Shown one piece after another: positions 1-10,540 of a stretch of 64,000 nt of DNA. Every line of letters starts with the position of its first letter. Positions within the stretch are counted from its first letter, which is position 1. The translations under genes were made by a program, and so were the position numbers. This DNA is from Deroplatys truncata (taxonomy: Eukaryota > Arthropoda > Insecta > Mantodea > Mantidae): the NCBI GenBank assembly GCA_030765065.1, contig CM060979.1, forward strand, positions 20,737,001 through 20,801,000, given 5' to 3'. The notes under the pieces were generated by a model. The model saw only the letters and a program-made list of their open reading frames with translations. It searched no databases and had not been told where the DNA came from.

Positions 1-225
1 TTAGACTTGAGGTTGTGGTATAAAATACCGAATCCGTATTTACCTTGGCGACTGACAGTAACTACGAAAAAAAAAACCAGTCAGATTGTTCCGGATTTGA
101 ATCCCTGAACTTCCGAATGCAGGCCACAGACATTACCGCCTAAGCCATCCTGCTCAGTACATTGGATTTCATTGGCATTGTAAATAGTCCATATTCATGT
201 CACGTCTGAGGTTCTGAAGAGCACG

Positions 226-471
226 CCCTTGTCACATCTTCAGCGATACTGCTCTTGTTCCCGAGGTTGCGGTTTCAAACAGCGCGGCGGAGGGCGATGG
301 ATTTTTTTGGGCGTAAAAATTCTTAGCATGGCTTCCTTGGGAAGGGAAGTTAAGCTGGTGATCCCGTGTCGTAGATTTACGGCACGTAAAAGAACCTCAA
401 GTCTGATAAAGAGGCCTCTGAACAAAACTTGAATGGGACGCTAAGGAGCATAGTGATAGCGTCCATAAATA
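226..471 (+). repeat. tRNA-derived SINE, family B (left part, interrupted)
   Basis: The 5' head is degraded, but a B-box-like stretch (GAGGTTGCGGTTTCAAAC) lies near 260. It is followed by the family body: a gcggagggcgatgg block, a long T run, and the 'gtaaaagaacctcaagtctg' block. The same body recurs at 33195, 37556 and 58070, where the A box (GTGGTGTAGTGGTTACC in the 37.5 kb copy) is better kept. The tail TCCATAAATA is cut at 471 by a second SINE and resumes at 1022. The open frames here are shadows of the SINE. Confidence 0.8.
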
Positions 472-1021
472 GGGTCAGGATTGCGAAACGGAGGGGATGA
501 GTTACCGATCTAGGAATTAGTGTATTGTGCCGAACCCTACGAGGGGGCGCCCACCGGGAAGATGGGCTGAGGTGAAGGGAGACACCGGGCGGCGGAACCA
601 GGAATGAAACACAGCAATGACAGGCTTGCTACAGTTTCCAGATGTACAAGCCCCGGTAGTCGGACAGCAGACCGGGGACTCCGCCCCACATAGAGTCAAA
701 CGCTCTTACCGGGGGCGGTTCTTATACTCCGGCAACCAGACGAAGGCCGAGGGACGGAGAAAGTCCAAAGAGAGCATCCTTTTCCCCTGCCACGCTGCAC
801 CGAAACTCCATCGCCGACACTTTCAGCCCTGAAAGAGAGCAAACTGGGTGAAGGATGAATGAAATGATTAATGGAACGACATAGAGGTAATTCGGGGGAG
901 GGGAGAGAAACCACTTCAATATTCATCTGACGACCCGGAAAAGCCCATGGGTCAGAGTGGGCGGTCGCCAGGGATCGATCCTCCCGAATGCGGGCCACAG
1001 GCCTGAGGCATCCCGCTAGGT
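472..1021 (-). repeat. tRNA-derived SINE, family D, inserted in SINE B tail
   Basis: Read on the minus strand it opens with a tRNA-like head (AGCGGGATG, then CATTCGGGAGG and a B-box-like GGATCGATCC). A 500-bp body follows, with a 'gtgtcggcgatggagtttcg' block shared with copies at 17980 and 33498. An exact 11-bp target duplication, GTCCATAAATA, lies at 461-471 and 1022-1032, so the boundaries are firm. The insertion sits inside the tail of the older family B SINE. Frames within it are not genes. Confidence 0.85.
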
Positions 1022-1048
1022 GTCCATAAATAAAACTCAATTTAATTT
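1022..1048 (+). repeat. SINE B tail, right of the insertion
   Basis: The remaining tail of the 226-471 SINE, TCCATAAATAAAACTCAATT and onward, which starts with the second copy of the 11-bp target duplication. The same tail ends every family B copy in the window. Confidence 0.8.
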
Positions 1049-2064
1049 TGTCAGCAATACTGAAGTATTGCAGTGCTGCATGATATTCTATAATCTATAT
1101 ACTGGAGTTCTGCACGGGCCGAAATTCTTAGGACCGCCCGGCGCGGTCAGAACAGGTTATGTACCACTCAGCCCGGACCCGACTGTCTAATATTGTTTTA
1201 AATAACATTATTTAGCAGTTATTTAATTATTATTAGCAGTATTCTCCGATGCGCTGCTGCCTGAGGTGCGAAGGGATGCGGGCTCGATTACCGGTACCGG
1301 CATGGGGATGTTTTCCCTCTTGGGATGATGGGAAGCATGTTGAGGGCATACTGCCTTATTGACACGACACCCCTGTTACTGCACTCTGTCCAGGTGGTCC
1401 TGGGTGTGGGCGGACGGGGAGAGACGGAGTCCGTAGCTGCCGAGCTGTTGTAACGTTATCCGCAATTGACCAATGCCGGCGTATTATTACTACTATTACT
1501 ATCGCGCGCGCGCGCGCGTGTTGCAATACTTGTGCTGTTACAGGCCTCTCAATATTACGGATCAAAATATGTGATTTTGTTAATTAATTTTGTTCGTCTT
1601 CATTTTCAAGCCCAAGCTCAAATTAAGCCCGTGCAGATCTCTACCATACGTGCAGCTGTGGTGCAAGTTCACTGCTCTGTCAACGCGACGAACACGTTCT
1701 TCACTCGGATTACGTTACCCTGTCATTGTGAAGGTGAACGGTTTGCTGTCATTTAACGAATATGCTGCGCATATAACAAGTAACCTGACTTGGGAAGCGT
1801 TCTCATTAACCACCTAACGTTTCATCAGCATACTCCGTGATTCGGAGAACAGCTGTTTCATATCTTGTCGACATCACTGTCACAGATTATAGATAACAGT
1901 GTGATGAATTGACGACATTAACTCTCCTCTGATTAAACTTACCTCTCCTGCAACTGCAGACGTGGAAAGCTGTAGGAGCTCTACTTCTTGAGAAATACAC
2001 GGTCTGGAATGCAACCTGGAGTTCAGCCTGCACTTGAGCCTAAGCCACAACTGAGCCTTCAATC
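1049..2064. other. No recognised feature; short (GC)n run
   Basis: No gene, RNA or known repeat recognised. There is a (GC)n run near 1502-1519 and a codon-poor region with scattered stops in all frames. The longest frames (about 96 residues) show no motif. Confidence 0.4.
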
Positions 2065-2697
2065 ATCTTCTACGTACTTCCGTGTTAATCGAGGTAAACG
2101 TTTGCAGAAATAGTTAAAGTACACATTTCCTTGAACGTAAAAGAGGATAGAGGAAACCGAATTGATCGTCGGATATTTAAAAGCGGGCTTGAGATTGCAT
2201 ACTCTTTCCATTACAGAAACAACTGAATTGCGATAGAAATTTAAAAAAAATTATAAAGTATTTGAAAAATTCAAACCAGTAATAACGAATATCTCGAAAA
2301 TAGCTCATACCCAGAAGGTTATTTCAAATAAATTGTGTGTTTTAAAAATATCTACATTTTTTTTGTAGTACCTACGTTTTTGTCTCTTAACCAGTTTAAC
2401 AAAACTAGACAAAATTCCTTCCAAGTGAAGAGGACTTCACAAGCTATTCCGAGAAACATCAAGATATACATTATGTTATGTAAATATGTTAAATATATTC
2501 TATCTTAATCAAAATCGTGTCATTTTTGAGAAAGTAAAAAAATTCGACAAATGTTCCATGTAAATGGTAAATTGATGTGGGGGAACTTTCTTAAAAATCT
2601 TCGTGGAGTATACTGAACTTAAATACCACGTTGAGACTTACCGAATATTTCGTTTTTGAGTTCTGCTGTACACACACGCGCGCTCGTACCTTTTATA
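2065..2697 (+). mobile_element. Family A, subfamily A2, 5'-worn and 3'-truncated copy
   Basis: It matches the A2 internal order: TTAATCGAG with the 'gcagaaatag' block, the 'aataacgaatatctcgaaaa' block, a 'gacttcacaag' block, and the 'tttttgagttctgctgtacac' block before the microsatellite. It stops at the (CA/CG) microsatellite, where an A1 copy begins, and its 3' hairpin end is absent. Confidence 0.7.
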
Positions 2698-3545
2698 AAA
2701 ATCTGATGTGTTGCACTCACGTGACTTTCTGTAATCTTGTACAAACTATTTTTACAAACGCTTATTTTCCATCTACTTCATGTTAATCGAGATAAACATT
2801 TGCAGAAACAAATTGCTAATTTTCTTGTAGATGCAAGGGGAATTGGTAGGCTTTAAGTGATAGTCAAATGTTTTAAGAGCTGGTTGCTATGTGGAGTATT
2901 CCATTCTCTTTGTATGTCCAGAACATAAAAATACAAATAACGAATTCCCATTTGGGAAAAAGTATAAGTATTGGAAAATTGAAACAAATAACAAGGAATA
3001 TCTCGGAAATGGCTCACTCGTGGGAAAAAAGTGTATATGACATTATTGTGTGTTTTAACGAGATCTACACTTTTTTGTGTAGTAAAAGTTTGTCTCTCTA
3101 CGGTTTTCATGCAAAAGTCATTCAGAATAAAGAAAGCTTTTGGAGACATTCCCAGAAAATTCATGATGTACATTTCATCTGCTATAAAAATATGTGAAAC
3201 AATATGATATTTTAATAAAAATCGTTAGTCATTTTTGATAAAATCAAAACTTTTGAAGAATATTCCATGTAAAGGGTATTCTGCGGTGGGGGATTTTCTT
3301 GAAAATCTTCGTTTTGCATCTGTGAAAGATACTGAACCTAGATACCAAGTTTGGTATTCATGCGACTTTTCGTTTTTGAGTTATGCTGTTCACAAACGCA
3401 CACACACGGACCTATTTTTAAAAACAAATTGTTTATTCAGGGAGCCTCAAAACGTTTATTTGCTGTTAAATCTTGTTATCAAATTTTTGGAATGCAATAC
3501 ATCTTCCTACGTGCTTATTATAGGTAAGCAGTAGAGAAAGTAAAA
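2698..3545 (+). mobile_element. Family A, subfamily A1, nearly full length
   Basis: It begins ATCTGATGTGTTGCACTC, has the subterminal CTTTCTGTA variant of the 5' repeat, a short (CA)n at about 3397, the 'atttttggaatgcaatac' block, and ends GCAGTAGAGAAAGTAAAAA. It directly abuts a truncated A2 copy on its 5' side. No coding capacity. Confidence 0.85.
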
Positions 3546-3799
3546 ATCCAGCGAAGTGTCTGCCATAAACAGAACAATTTTTCGACACATGATGTCATGC
3601 CCAGAAGTCAGTTGTTAAATCAATGCAGTTGGCGCTTCCTAATAGTGTTCTATTTGCCTTGAAGTTGTAGAGCGCTACTCGTGGCTTATCTAGATATTGT
3701 AAACTTCCTAAAAGAAAAGCAGCATCGCAGCTGAATCGAATTCGAACTGCACTACGAGTAGCTTTAGAAAAATTTCCACTTTACTGTATTTCATCGTAT

Positions 3800-4180
3800 T
3801 ATCCTCTGCAACCGAGATGGCTCCGCGATAACGTGATCTTGGGTTTTTCGTGGTTTTATCTGGTCGTTGGGCAAATGCTGGGATGGTGTTTCGTCTACCA
3901 AGATTTCATTTCTTTCTCATCTTTCATGTGCGCTTCTGTGTTTTACGGCGCATGACAATGCCAGAAAGAGTATTCCCCGTAGACACTAGAGGGCTGCTTG
4001 ATTGACGGGTCGTTCATCGCCCTCTCTAGGCAGCTCCAGTGGCGGTACTGGTCTTAGAGCCAGGACTGTTAGGGACTAGCGTGCGTCTCTGTGACCTCTC
4101 TGCCTGCGGTTCCTTCGCTTCTTCCCATCCTCCTGGGGGATGGTAGCTGCAATAAATCTCTCGAAGGCGTGAAGTTGTAT
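3800..4180 (+). repeat. tRNA-derived SINE, family C
   Basis: An A-box-like head (ACCGAGATGGCTCCGCGATA) is followed by a family body: GACACTAGAGGGCTGCTTG, 'gggtcgttcatcgccctctc' and a 3' 'ctgggggatggtagctgca' end. A second copy at 34486-34790 keeps a B box (GGTCTCGGGTTGG), which this copy has largely lost. No gene. Confidence 0.75.
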
Positions 4181-4267
4181 ACGCTCTACCATCCTGTACA
4201 AATTCGTGTCGCTAGTTGGCAACAGCTTGTAACTGGACAACTATTTTGGTGTAGGAGAACCAAAACA

Positions 4268-4790
4268 TCAACAGCGTAGCGAGAAATTTTTTTAACAACT
4301 TAGAATTGCACTACTCCACAGTCACCGTGAAACCGTTTTTGTATGCCTTCACTAAGATGAGAGCCAAGTCTGCAGTTCTTGTTTTACAACATCATCGTCG
4401 TTGAAATGTTTTCCACCAAGGAATTTCTTCAAATGAAACAGATGAAAATTGGTTGGTGCCAAATCCGGAATTGCACCCCGGATTGTAGGAAGGGTGGTCT
4501 AATTGTTCCCAACCAAACAATGCGATCAAATGTAAAATTTGTTTGGCTGTGTGTGGCCGGGCATTGTCACTGGCGATGTATGTTTGTTGGCGTAATATTT
4601 CTCACATTCAATAAACGAATCACAGTCGGCGGGTAGTTCGATTGTTTTGAGCGCTCTAACAACAGGAAAACACAAAGCGACGATCGCTCACAGCTGCGTC
4701 TAACTTCTTAATGAATGGAGGAAGTGATTGCGCATGCTCAAAATCGCGACTGCAGCGCTATGGAGGCAAAATATTAAAACGGTACTTACT
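4268..4790 (-). pseudogene. Collapsed mariner-like element (transposase remnant)
   Basis: Minus-strand translation gives, across several frames, YIASDNARPHTA (second catalytic Asp with the ARPHTA signature of some mariner groups), then WEQLDHPSYNPG, and a worn C-terminal block near 4390. The N-terminal and catalytic parts are joined by an internal deletion, and stops and frameshifts are common. A terminal sequence AAAGTAAGTACCG lies near 4775-4790 (minus). Normal mariner transposases are about 340 residues; far less remains here. Dead and old. Confidence 0.7.
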
Positions 4791-5384
4791 TTAAAAACGC
4801 TTCTCGTATATAAAATGGTTCTGGATACATTTACGTTAGGAATAGCTTGGGTTTAATATTTTCAAAGAATTCAGTAGTGAAGAAAGGATTCTACCAAAGG
4901 ATCGTTGACACTTTCCGAAGTAAATACAAAATGTTTTGAGAAAAATTAAAGAACTGGAAATATCAGTTGATCTCGGTTTATTTAAAATTTGTATTAAAGG
5001 TTTGCGGTTTATTTGTTGGCCAAATAAACTCCATAATAAACTCAGTTCCTTCTATTTTTATAAGAAAACAAAACGGCATCATAAAGGAATTCTTATGCGG
5101 GGGATATTAAGAATTCGGAAGGACGCATTGCGGCGTTTCGGAAGGGTGTGGTAGTCAATTGTAATTAACTGCAAACGTGTCAAGGTCGTCGCTTAGCATC
5201 AAGTGGTGAAGTAATGTTGTGCCTACAGTCAAAACCGCCCGAAAACGTTTACGCATTTGCATATAATAGAAAGGTTAGCCTTAGGTTTAGGTCTCTTACT
5301 GAGGCTCCATTAGCTGCCTAATTTATTGGCATTGTGCTTTGTTTAAATCTTTTATTGGTTTCTTATTATTTTCTTTACTGCTTA
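4791..5384. other. No recognised feature
   Basis: AT-rich sequence with no gene, tRNA or repeat I can name. A 72-residue frame at 4936-5154 has no motif. Confidence 0.35.
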
Positions 5385-5480
5385 CCTATACGATATGCAG
5401 GAAATATTGCGTTCCACCAAAAATTCGATATCGAGATTTCACTGGAAATACATGTTTTGAAGTCCTATGAACAAAAAATT
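5385..5480 (-). mobile_element. Family A 3' end fragment, minus strand
   Basis: The reverse complement reads 'catgtatttccagtgaaat', the 'atttttggtggaacgcaat' block and a worn terminal hairpin. It abuts the 5' end of a plus-strand A2 copy, an arrangement repeated at 8431 and 9397. Confidence 0.7.
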
Positions 5481-5485
5481 ACAAA

Positions 5486-6395
5486 ACATATTATTGTTAC
5501 ATTCACATGGCTTTCTCTACCCTCTATCGTTTATTAGTGGATACACAAATTATTCCTACGAAAGCTTATTTATCTATCTACCTCATTTTAATCGAGATAA
5601 ACCTTTGCAGAAATAGCTAAATTACACGTTTGGTTACAGATACAAAGGGAACAGTGATTGTCAAATGTTTAAGAACTGGACGCTATAGCCTGGTCTTAAA
5701 ATCCCATACTGTTCCCATAAGATCGCGAGAAACAACTGAAAATCGACATGACTATAAAAGAATGATCAGGTATTGCACAATTCGCACCATAACTAAAGGA
5801 TGTTTCGAAAAGACCAATGCCACAAAAAAGTTATTTGAAATAAATTGTGGTTTTAAACAGATCTACACTAGTACGTTTTCGTCTATCGCTTAACGTTTAC
5901 CAGAGCGCCCATAAATAGAACGCAATTTAATTTAATTTTTAGCGTTTACCAGTTTTACAAGATTATACAAAATTCCTTCCGAATGTAGAGGACTTCACAG
6001 GTTATTCCCAGAAAATTCAAGATATACATTTTATTTGTCATGTAAATATCTTTAATATATTTTAATCAAAATTGTTAGAGCAATTTTTTTATAAAATCAA
6101 AAACTTTCAAAAATGTTTCATCTAAGGGTAGTTTATGATGGGAGGATTTCCTTGAAAAATCTTCGTGTCGCATCTTTTGAAGGTACTAAAAGTTTGGTAT
6201 TTATCCGACTTTTCGTTTTTGACTTAGGCTGTTCACAGACACACGTGGTATTTGGTTCTAAATGTGCTTTATTTGGGCTCCGGGTGCCATAAAACATGTA
6301 TTTTCGGTGAAATCTCGATATCGAATTTTTGAGTGGAATGCAATACTTTCTCAACGTACTATGTGTGTGGTAGAAAAAGTAAAAAGGTACGCGCG
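5486..6395 (+). mobile_element. Family A, subfamily A2, full-length copy
   Basis: It starts near TTGTTACATTCACATGGC with the A2-type CTTTCTCTACCCTCTATCG. It runs through the 'agcgatagtcaaatg'-like, 'gcgagaaacaactgaa' and 'gacttcacaggttattccc' blocks, has a worn microsatellite, and ends in GTGGTAGAAAAAGTAAAAAG. It is interrupted at 5904-5942 by a SINE stub with a target duplication. Confidence 0.85.
5904..5942 (+). repeat. 5'-truncated SINE B stub with 10-bp target duplication
   Basis: Only the family B tail is present (AGCGCCCATAAATAGAACG, then A/T-rich), about 39 bp. It lies between two exact copies of CGTTTACCAG (5894-5903 and 5943-5952), a sequence that occurs once in other A2 copies. This is a target-primed insertion cut short near its start. 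Confidence 0.8.
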
Positions 6396-6800
6396 CGCGT
6401 GTGCCTGTCCACGTGTCTTTGAACAGCATAACTCAAAAACGAAAAGTCGGTTAAATACCAAGCTTGGTAGGTATTTAAGTTCAGCGCTTCAAAGAATGCC
6501 ACAACAAGATTTTCAAGAAAAATTCCCCCCTCCCATCCAAACTACCATTCACTCATGCCGTTACTGACACTCGATGGCATTCCCCTCTTTTCTCCCTCCA
6601 ACTTCTGTTTTAGGAGTGGTCGGACTTAACGGCTAATAGAATAGAAGCTCCTTGACAAACCAAAGTACAAAATAGAGGATGGGTTAAACCTCGTGTCTCC
6701 TTCAGTGCCAATCCTGCTTTATATGGAACTTTTCCATTATTTTTTATTTTCTTAAAAATGGCTCTAATCTAATGATTAGGATACAATATGTTAAAGATAT

Positions 6801-7245
6801 TGTGACCGCGCGCGGTGCGAGCGTCTCCCGGCTCGCCTACCTGGCCGCGGATGGAGATAATGACCAGTTCTCTTCAGAACAAAAGCGCATTATGTACGAC
6901 TTCACCACTCCAGAGGATTTGGGGCCGTTTCGAGTAGGTTCCTCTTCTAGAAATTTCTGCTTTGTATGCGGGGCCTATATAAGGGACTGTTCTTGCCCGG
7001 ACGGTGGCGTTCTGCTAGTGAAGAAGTTACGAAGTTAAGTGCAGTCAAGAAGTCGAAGAGTTTCCACAAATAAAAATGGACAGTGCTGAGTGCAGTTCAG
7101 CTGTGAGTTGTGACTTGCTGCAGTTCATTTGTGATTCGGTTCGACGGATCAGTTGTGTTCTGTTCTGAGTGCGTCAAAACTGTCTCAAGTGTAAAGTTTG
7201 TGCTACACTGAACACCTAAGTGACCCAGGGTGTTTAGCAGCAACT
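6801..7245 (+). mobile_element. Solo LTR, LTR retrotransposon fossil (family 1)
   Basis: GC-richer block starting TGTGACCGCGCGCG, with a TATA box (6976-6983) and an AATAAA-like site near 7069. It sits inside an A2 copy whose sequence resumes on both sides; GATAT and GATGT flank it as a possible worn target duplication. A related copy lies inverted at 19452-19860. No gag or pol is attached. Superfamily not determined; moderate age, younger than the A2 host. Confidence 0.7.
6976..6983 (+). promoter_or_regulatory. TATA box of the fossil LTR
   Basis: TATATAAG inside the solo LTR, about 175 bp from its 5' end, where an LTR promoter is expected. The inverted relative at 19.6 kb keeps the same box. 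Confidence 0.6.
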
Positions 7246-7720
7246 GATGTTTGACAAAATATATATCTTGACTTGTCTGAGAATTCCTCTTCATTCTGGT
7301 GACTTTTGTACAATTAGTAAACCAGATAGACAAAGTCTTACTGTACAAAAATGCAGATCTTGTTAAAACAACAGTTTGTAGAAAATACAAAAGTTTGTGG
7401 CGTTAACCATTTCCGAGATATTCTTTGTTATTGGTTTGACACGCTCTGTAAAAATGTGACTATCGCTTTAGCTACTGCATCTTCCTTATATCTGAAAGGA
7501 AATGTGTAATAAAAGTTAATCTCGGTATAAAAGTAGTAGACAGAAGAATGCTTTTGCAAGCATAGTTTCTAGAATAGTGACTAGAGAAAGTCATGTGAAT
7601 GCAACACACAACATTTTTTTATAGAATACAGAACAATACTGTATCCTTGGTATACCCACTTGGTGCACTTTTTGTGAAGAGCAGTGACCTAAAAAGCTTT
7701 CCCGTTGTATTGCAAGGCTA

Positions 7721-7721
<1 letters not shown>

Positions 7722-7769
<48 letters not shown>
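7722..7769. repeat. (AT)n microsatellite
   Basis: About 24 uninterrupted AT dinucleotides. The surrounding 7626-7990 holds no recognised gene or repeat. Confidence 0.95.
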
Positions 7770-7770
<1 letters not shown>

Positions 7771-7990
7771 TGATTTTCAAGTTGCAGTCGCAGAGTGTTG
7801 GAAGAAACCTTGTTCCGCTCCTTGGCAGATCATTGTTCTGTAACTAATATCTGTTGGTGATTGTTTGTCCTTCTTAACTTCCTCAGGGTGCCTGCCGTTC
7901 ACTAGCACTTGAGTCGTTTAGTTAAACTTACTTATCTGGCAGAAGTATTTATCGGATGCAGCATGTAACAGACAAATGCGGCAAGGAAAT

Positions 7991-8215
7991 TACGAGTGAG
8001 CCAAAAGACTCCGAACGGCTGCACGGTGTTTTTCCTGTCCGCGTCCTCGGCGCTCGTTGCTCTGTGCCGCTATCATAGAAAGGCGCGGATGAAACCATAC
8101 AACATTTTAAAAACTACTTTTAAAGCCTTTACTTACAAACTTTACGAAAGGAGATGCTCAATCTGGTCACAGTCGTCCATACATTTTTGGCAGGAGGTTT
8201 GAGGTATGCAGCAGG
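7991..8215. mobile_element. One end of a Tc1-like long-TIR element
   Basis: Starts GAGTGAGCCAAAAGACTCCG and carries about 140 bp of the long terminal repeat seen at 12646 and 56035, then 'aaaggagatgctcaatctgg' and 'tccatacatttttgg'. The opposite terminal repeat is missing, so this is a single-ended remnant. Confidence 0.75.
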
Positions 8216-8430
8216 ATAAGCATTTACATTTGTGCAAGTTTTCACGCTTCTCCGAGTTCTCGTTTTCATACATGGTTCTAGCTGAGCTGATAGCTTAGGT
8301 CCTTGACTTGTTTTCAAATACGGAAGTCAGAGGAGCTTAGTGAGCCATTTGCACGAATATGAACGCTAATAACTGCCCTGTGTCATTAGTTCTGCCGATA
8401 AAGGCGATGTATGTGAAAATCCAAAAATCC

Positions 8431-8534
8431 ACAGGGAAGGTATTGCATTCCACCCAAAACTTCGATACCGAGATTTCACCGAAATACATGTTTTGAGGCC
8501 TCCTGAATTAAAAAAAGAGCATTTTTAGAAAAAA
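8431..8534 (-). mobile_element. Family A 3' end fragment, minus strand
   Basis: The sequence 'attccacccaaaacttcg' then 'gagatttcaccgaaatacat' is the reverse complement of the A 3' region. It is followed directly by the 5' end of a plus A1 copy. 8216-8430 holds nothing I recognise. Confidence 0.75.
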
Positions 8535-9396
8535 AATCAGATGTGTTACACTCACATGACTTTCTCTACTCCTGTACAAACTATTTTTACAAACGCTTGT
8601 TCTCCATATGCTTCATGTTAATCGAGATATCGAGATGTTAATCTTATTGCTAATATTCTTGTAGATGCAAGGGGAATGGGTAGGCTTTAAGCGATAGTCA
8701 AATATTTTAAGAGCTGGTTGCTATGTGGAGTATTCCATTTTCTTTGCATTACCAGGACAAAAAAAAAATGAATAACGAATTCCCATTTGAGAAAAAGTAT
8801 AAGTAATGGAAAATTTAAGGGAATAACAAGCAATATCTCGAAAATGGTTCACTCAAAAAAAAGTGTAATGACGTAAATTGTGTATTTTAACGCGATCTAC
8901 ATTTTTTGTGTACTAAAATTTTGTCTATCTCTTATGGTTTACCAGTTATGCAAAAGTCGTTCACAATGGAGAATACTTTTGGAGACATTCCCAGAAAATT
9001 CAAGATATACATTTCATTTGTCATGAAAATATCTTAAACATATGATATTTTAATCAAAATTGTTAGAGATATTTTTGAGAAAATTAAAATTTTCTAAAAA
9101 TGTTCCATGTAAAGGGTAATATGGAGTGGGAGTATTTTCTTGAAAACCTTCGTGTTGCATCTCTGGAAGATACTGAACCTAAATACCAAGTTTGGTGTTT
9201 ATCCGACTGATCGTTTCTGAGTTATGCTGTTCACAGACACACACACACACACACACACACGGACATGTTTCCAAAAATGCTTTTTTTTTGGATTCAGGGG
9301 GTCTCAAAACATGTATTTCCGGTGAAATCTCGGTATCGAATTTTTGGGTGGAATACAATACTTCCCCTACTTACTATACGTAGTAGAGAAAGTAAA
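8535..9396 (+). mobile_element. Family A, subfamily A1, full length
   Basis: 5' end 'atcagatgtgttacactcac', subterminal CTTTCTCTACTC (A1 form), the 'tttggagacattcccag' block, (CA)n at about 9238-9260, the 'ggtgaaatctcggtatcg' block, and the 3' end TACGTAGTAGAGAAAGTAAA. One of the best-kept copies and a good reference for the family. Confidence 0.9.
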
Positions 9397-9744
9397 AAGG
9401 TGTATACGTGGTACCTGTAATCAGCATAATTAAAAAACGAATATTCGGATAAATATCAAACCGTCTTCCAAAGATGCGACAGAAAACTTGTCAAGAACAT
9501 CCCCAAACCACAAACTAACCTTTGTATGGAAAAATTTTCTGAACTTTTTATTTTATAAAAAATGACTCTAACGATTTGGATTAAAATGCCATGTATTATA
9601 GATATTTACATGACAACTATAAGGTATATCTTGAATATTCTGTGAATAGCTTGTGAAGTCCTTTTAGTTCGGAAACAATTTTGTGGATATAATTTTTTTT
9701 TAACTGGTAAACGCCAAAACGTACTACACAAAAAATATCTGAGA
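9397..9744 (-). mobile_element. Family A2 fragment, minus strand
   Basis: The reverse complement matches the middle of A2 from the 'ttatccgaatattcgtttt' block to the 'gtagtacgttttggcgttta' region. It ends where a plus-strand A2 copy starts, giving another facing pair. Confidence 0.7.
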
Positions 9745-10540
9745 TCTTTACTTCATTTTAATCCAAATAAACTTTCACAGAAATAGCTACATTACACATC
9801 TCGTTATGGATACAAAGAGAACAGCGATAGTCAAATGTTTAACAACTGAACGCTATATGCTGGCCTTAAAATTCCATACTGTTTCCATGACATCGCGAGA
9901 AACAACTGAATGTTGAAATGAATTTCAAGAGAATTATTAAGAAATGAACCATTGAACCTTTAATAATGGATACATCAGAAACGGCTCATGCCCCCCCCCC
10001 AAAAAACAACTATTTTAAATAAATGTGTGTTTTAAACAGATCTACTTTTTTTTTGTGAAGTAGGTTTTCTTCTATTGCTTAGCGTTTAGCAGTTGCACAA
10101 GATTATACAAAATTGCTTCCGAATGAAGAGGACTTCACAGACTACTCCAAGAAAATTCAAGATATACAATTTATTTGTAATGTAAACACCTTTCTATACG
10201 GTATTTTAATAAAATTCGTTAACCCATTTTTTTCGAAAATAAATTTCGAAATATCTTCCATGTGAAGGGTAGACTGGGGTTTTTCTTGAAAATCTTCGTG
10301 CCGTATCTTTATAAGGCACTGAACCTAAATTACCTAGTTTGGTATATATCCGACTTTTCCTTTTTGAGTTACGCTCTTCACAGATCGACAGACACATACA
10401 GGCGCGCGCCCGGACCTTTTCTAAAAATGCTCTTTTTTAATTTAGGGGCCTCAAAACATGAATTTTCAGTGAAATCTGAGTATTGAATTTTTTGCTTGGA
10501 ATACAACACTTCCCGTACTTAGCACGTAGCTGAAAAAGTA
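9745..10540 (+). mobile_element. Family A, subfamily A2, 5'-truncated copy
   Basis: Begins inside A2 at 'acttcattttaatccaaata', runs through the 'gcgagaaacaactgaatg' block and the microsatellite (about 10393-10408), and ends in a worn form of the hairpin near 10540. Confidence 0.8.

Larger units (their letters stand above)
6396..7625 (-). mobile_element. Family A, subfamily A2, minus strand, interrupted by a solo LTR
   Basis: The reverse complement follows the A2 order from the microsatellite ('gaacagcataactcaaaaac' on plus) to the 5' region near 7625. It faces the preceding plus copy, so the two meet at their microsatellite and 3' ends near 6390. The copy is split by a solo LTR at 6801-7245 and by about 130 bp of unrelated sequence at 6560-6690. 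Confidence 0.75.

Noticed and set aside
696-1040. 114-residue minus-strand frame
   Set aside because: Lies wholly within SINE D and the SINE B tail, which are GC-rich and stop-poor.
3672-3765. Inverted repeat CTACTCGTGG / CTACGAGTAG
   Set aside because: Only about 10 bp with a mismatch and no flanking duplication or second copy; likely chance.
8535-9396. Family A as a cut-and-paste TIR transposon
   Set aside because: The matching repeat is subterminal at the 5' end and terminal at the 3' end, the 3' end has a hairpin, and no constant target duplication is seen. A Helentron-type element fits better.
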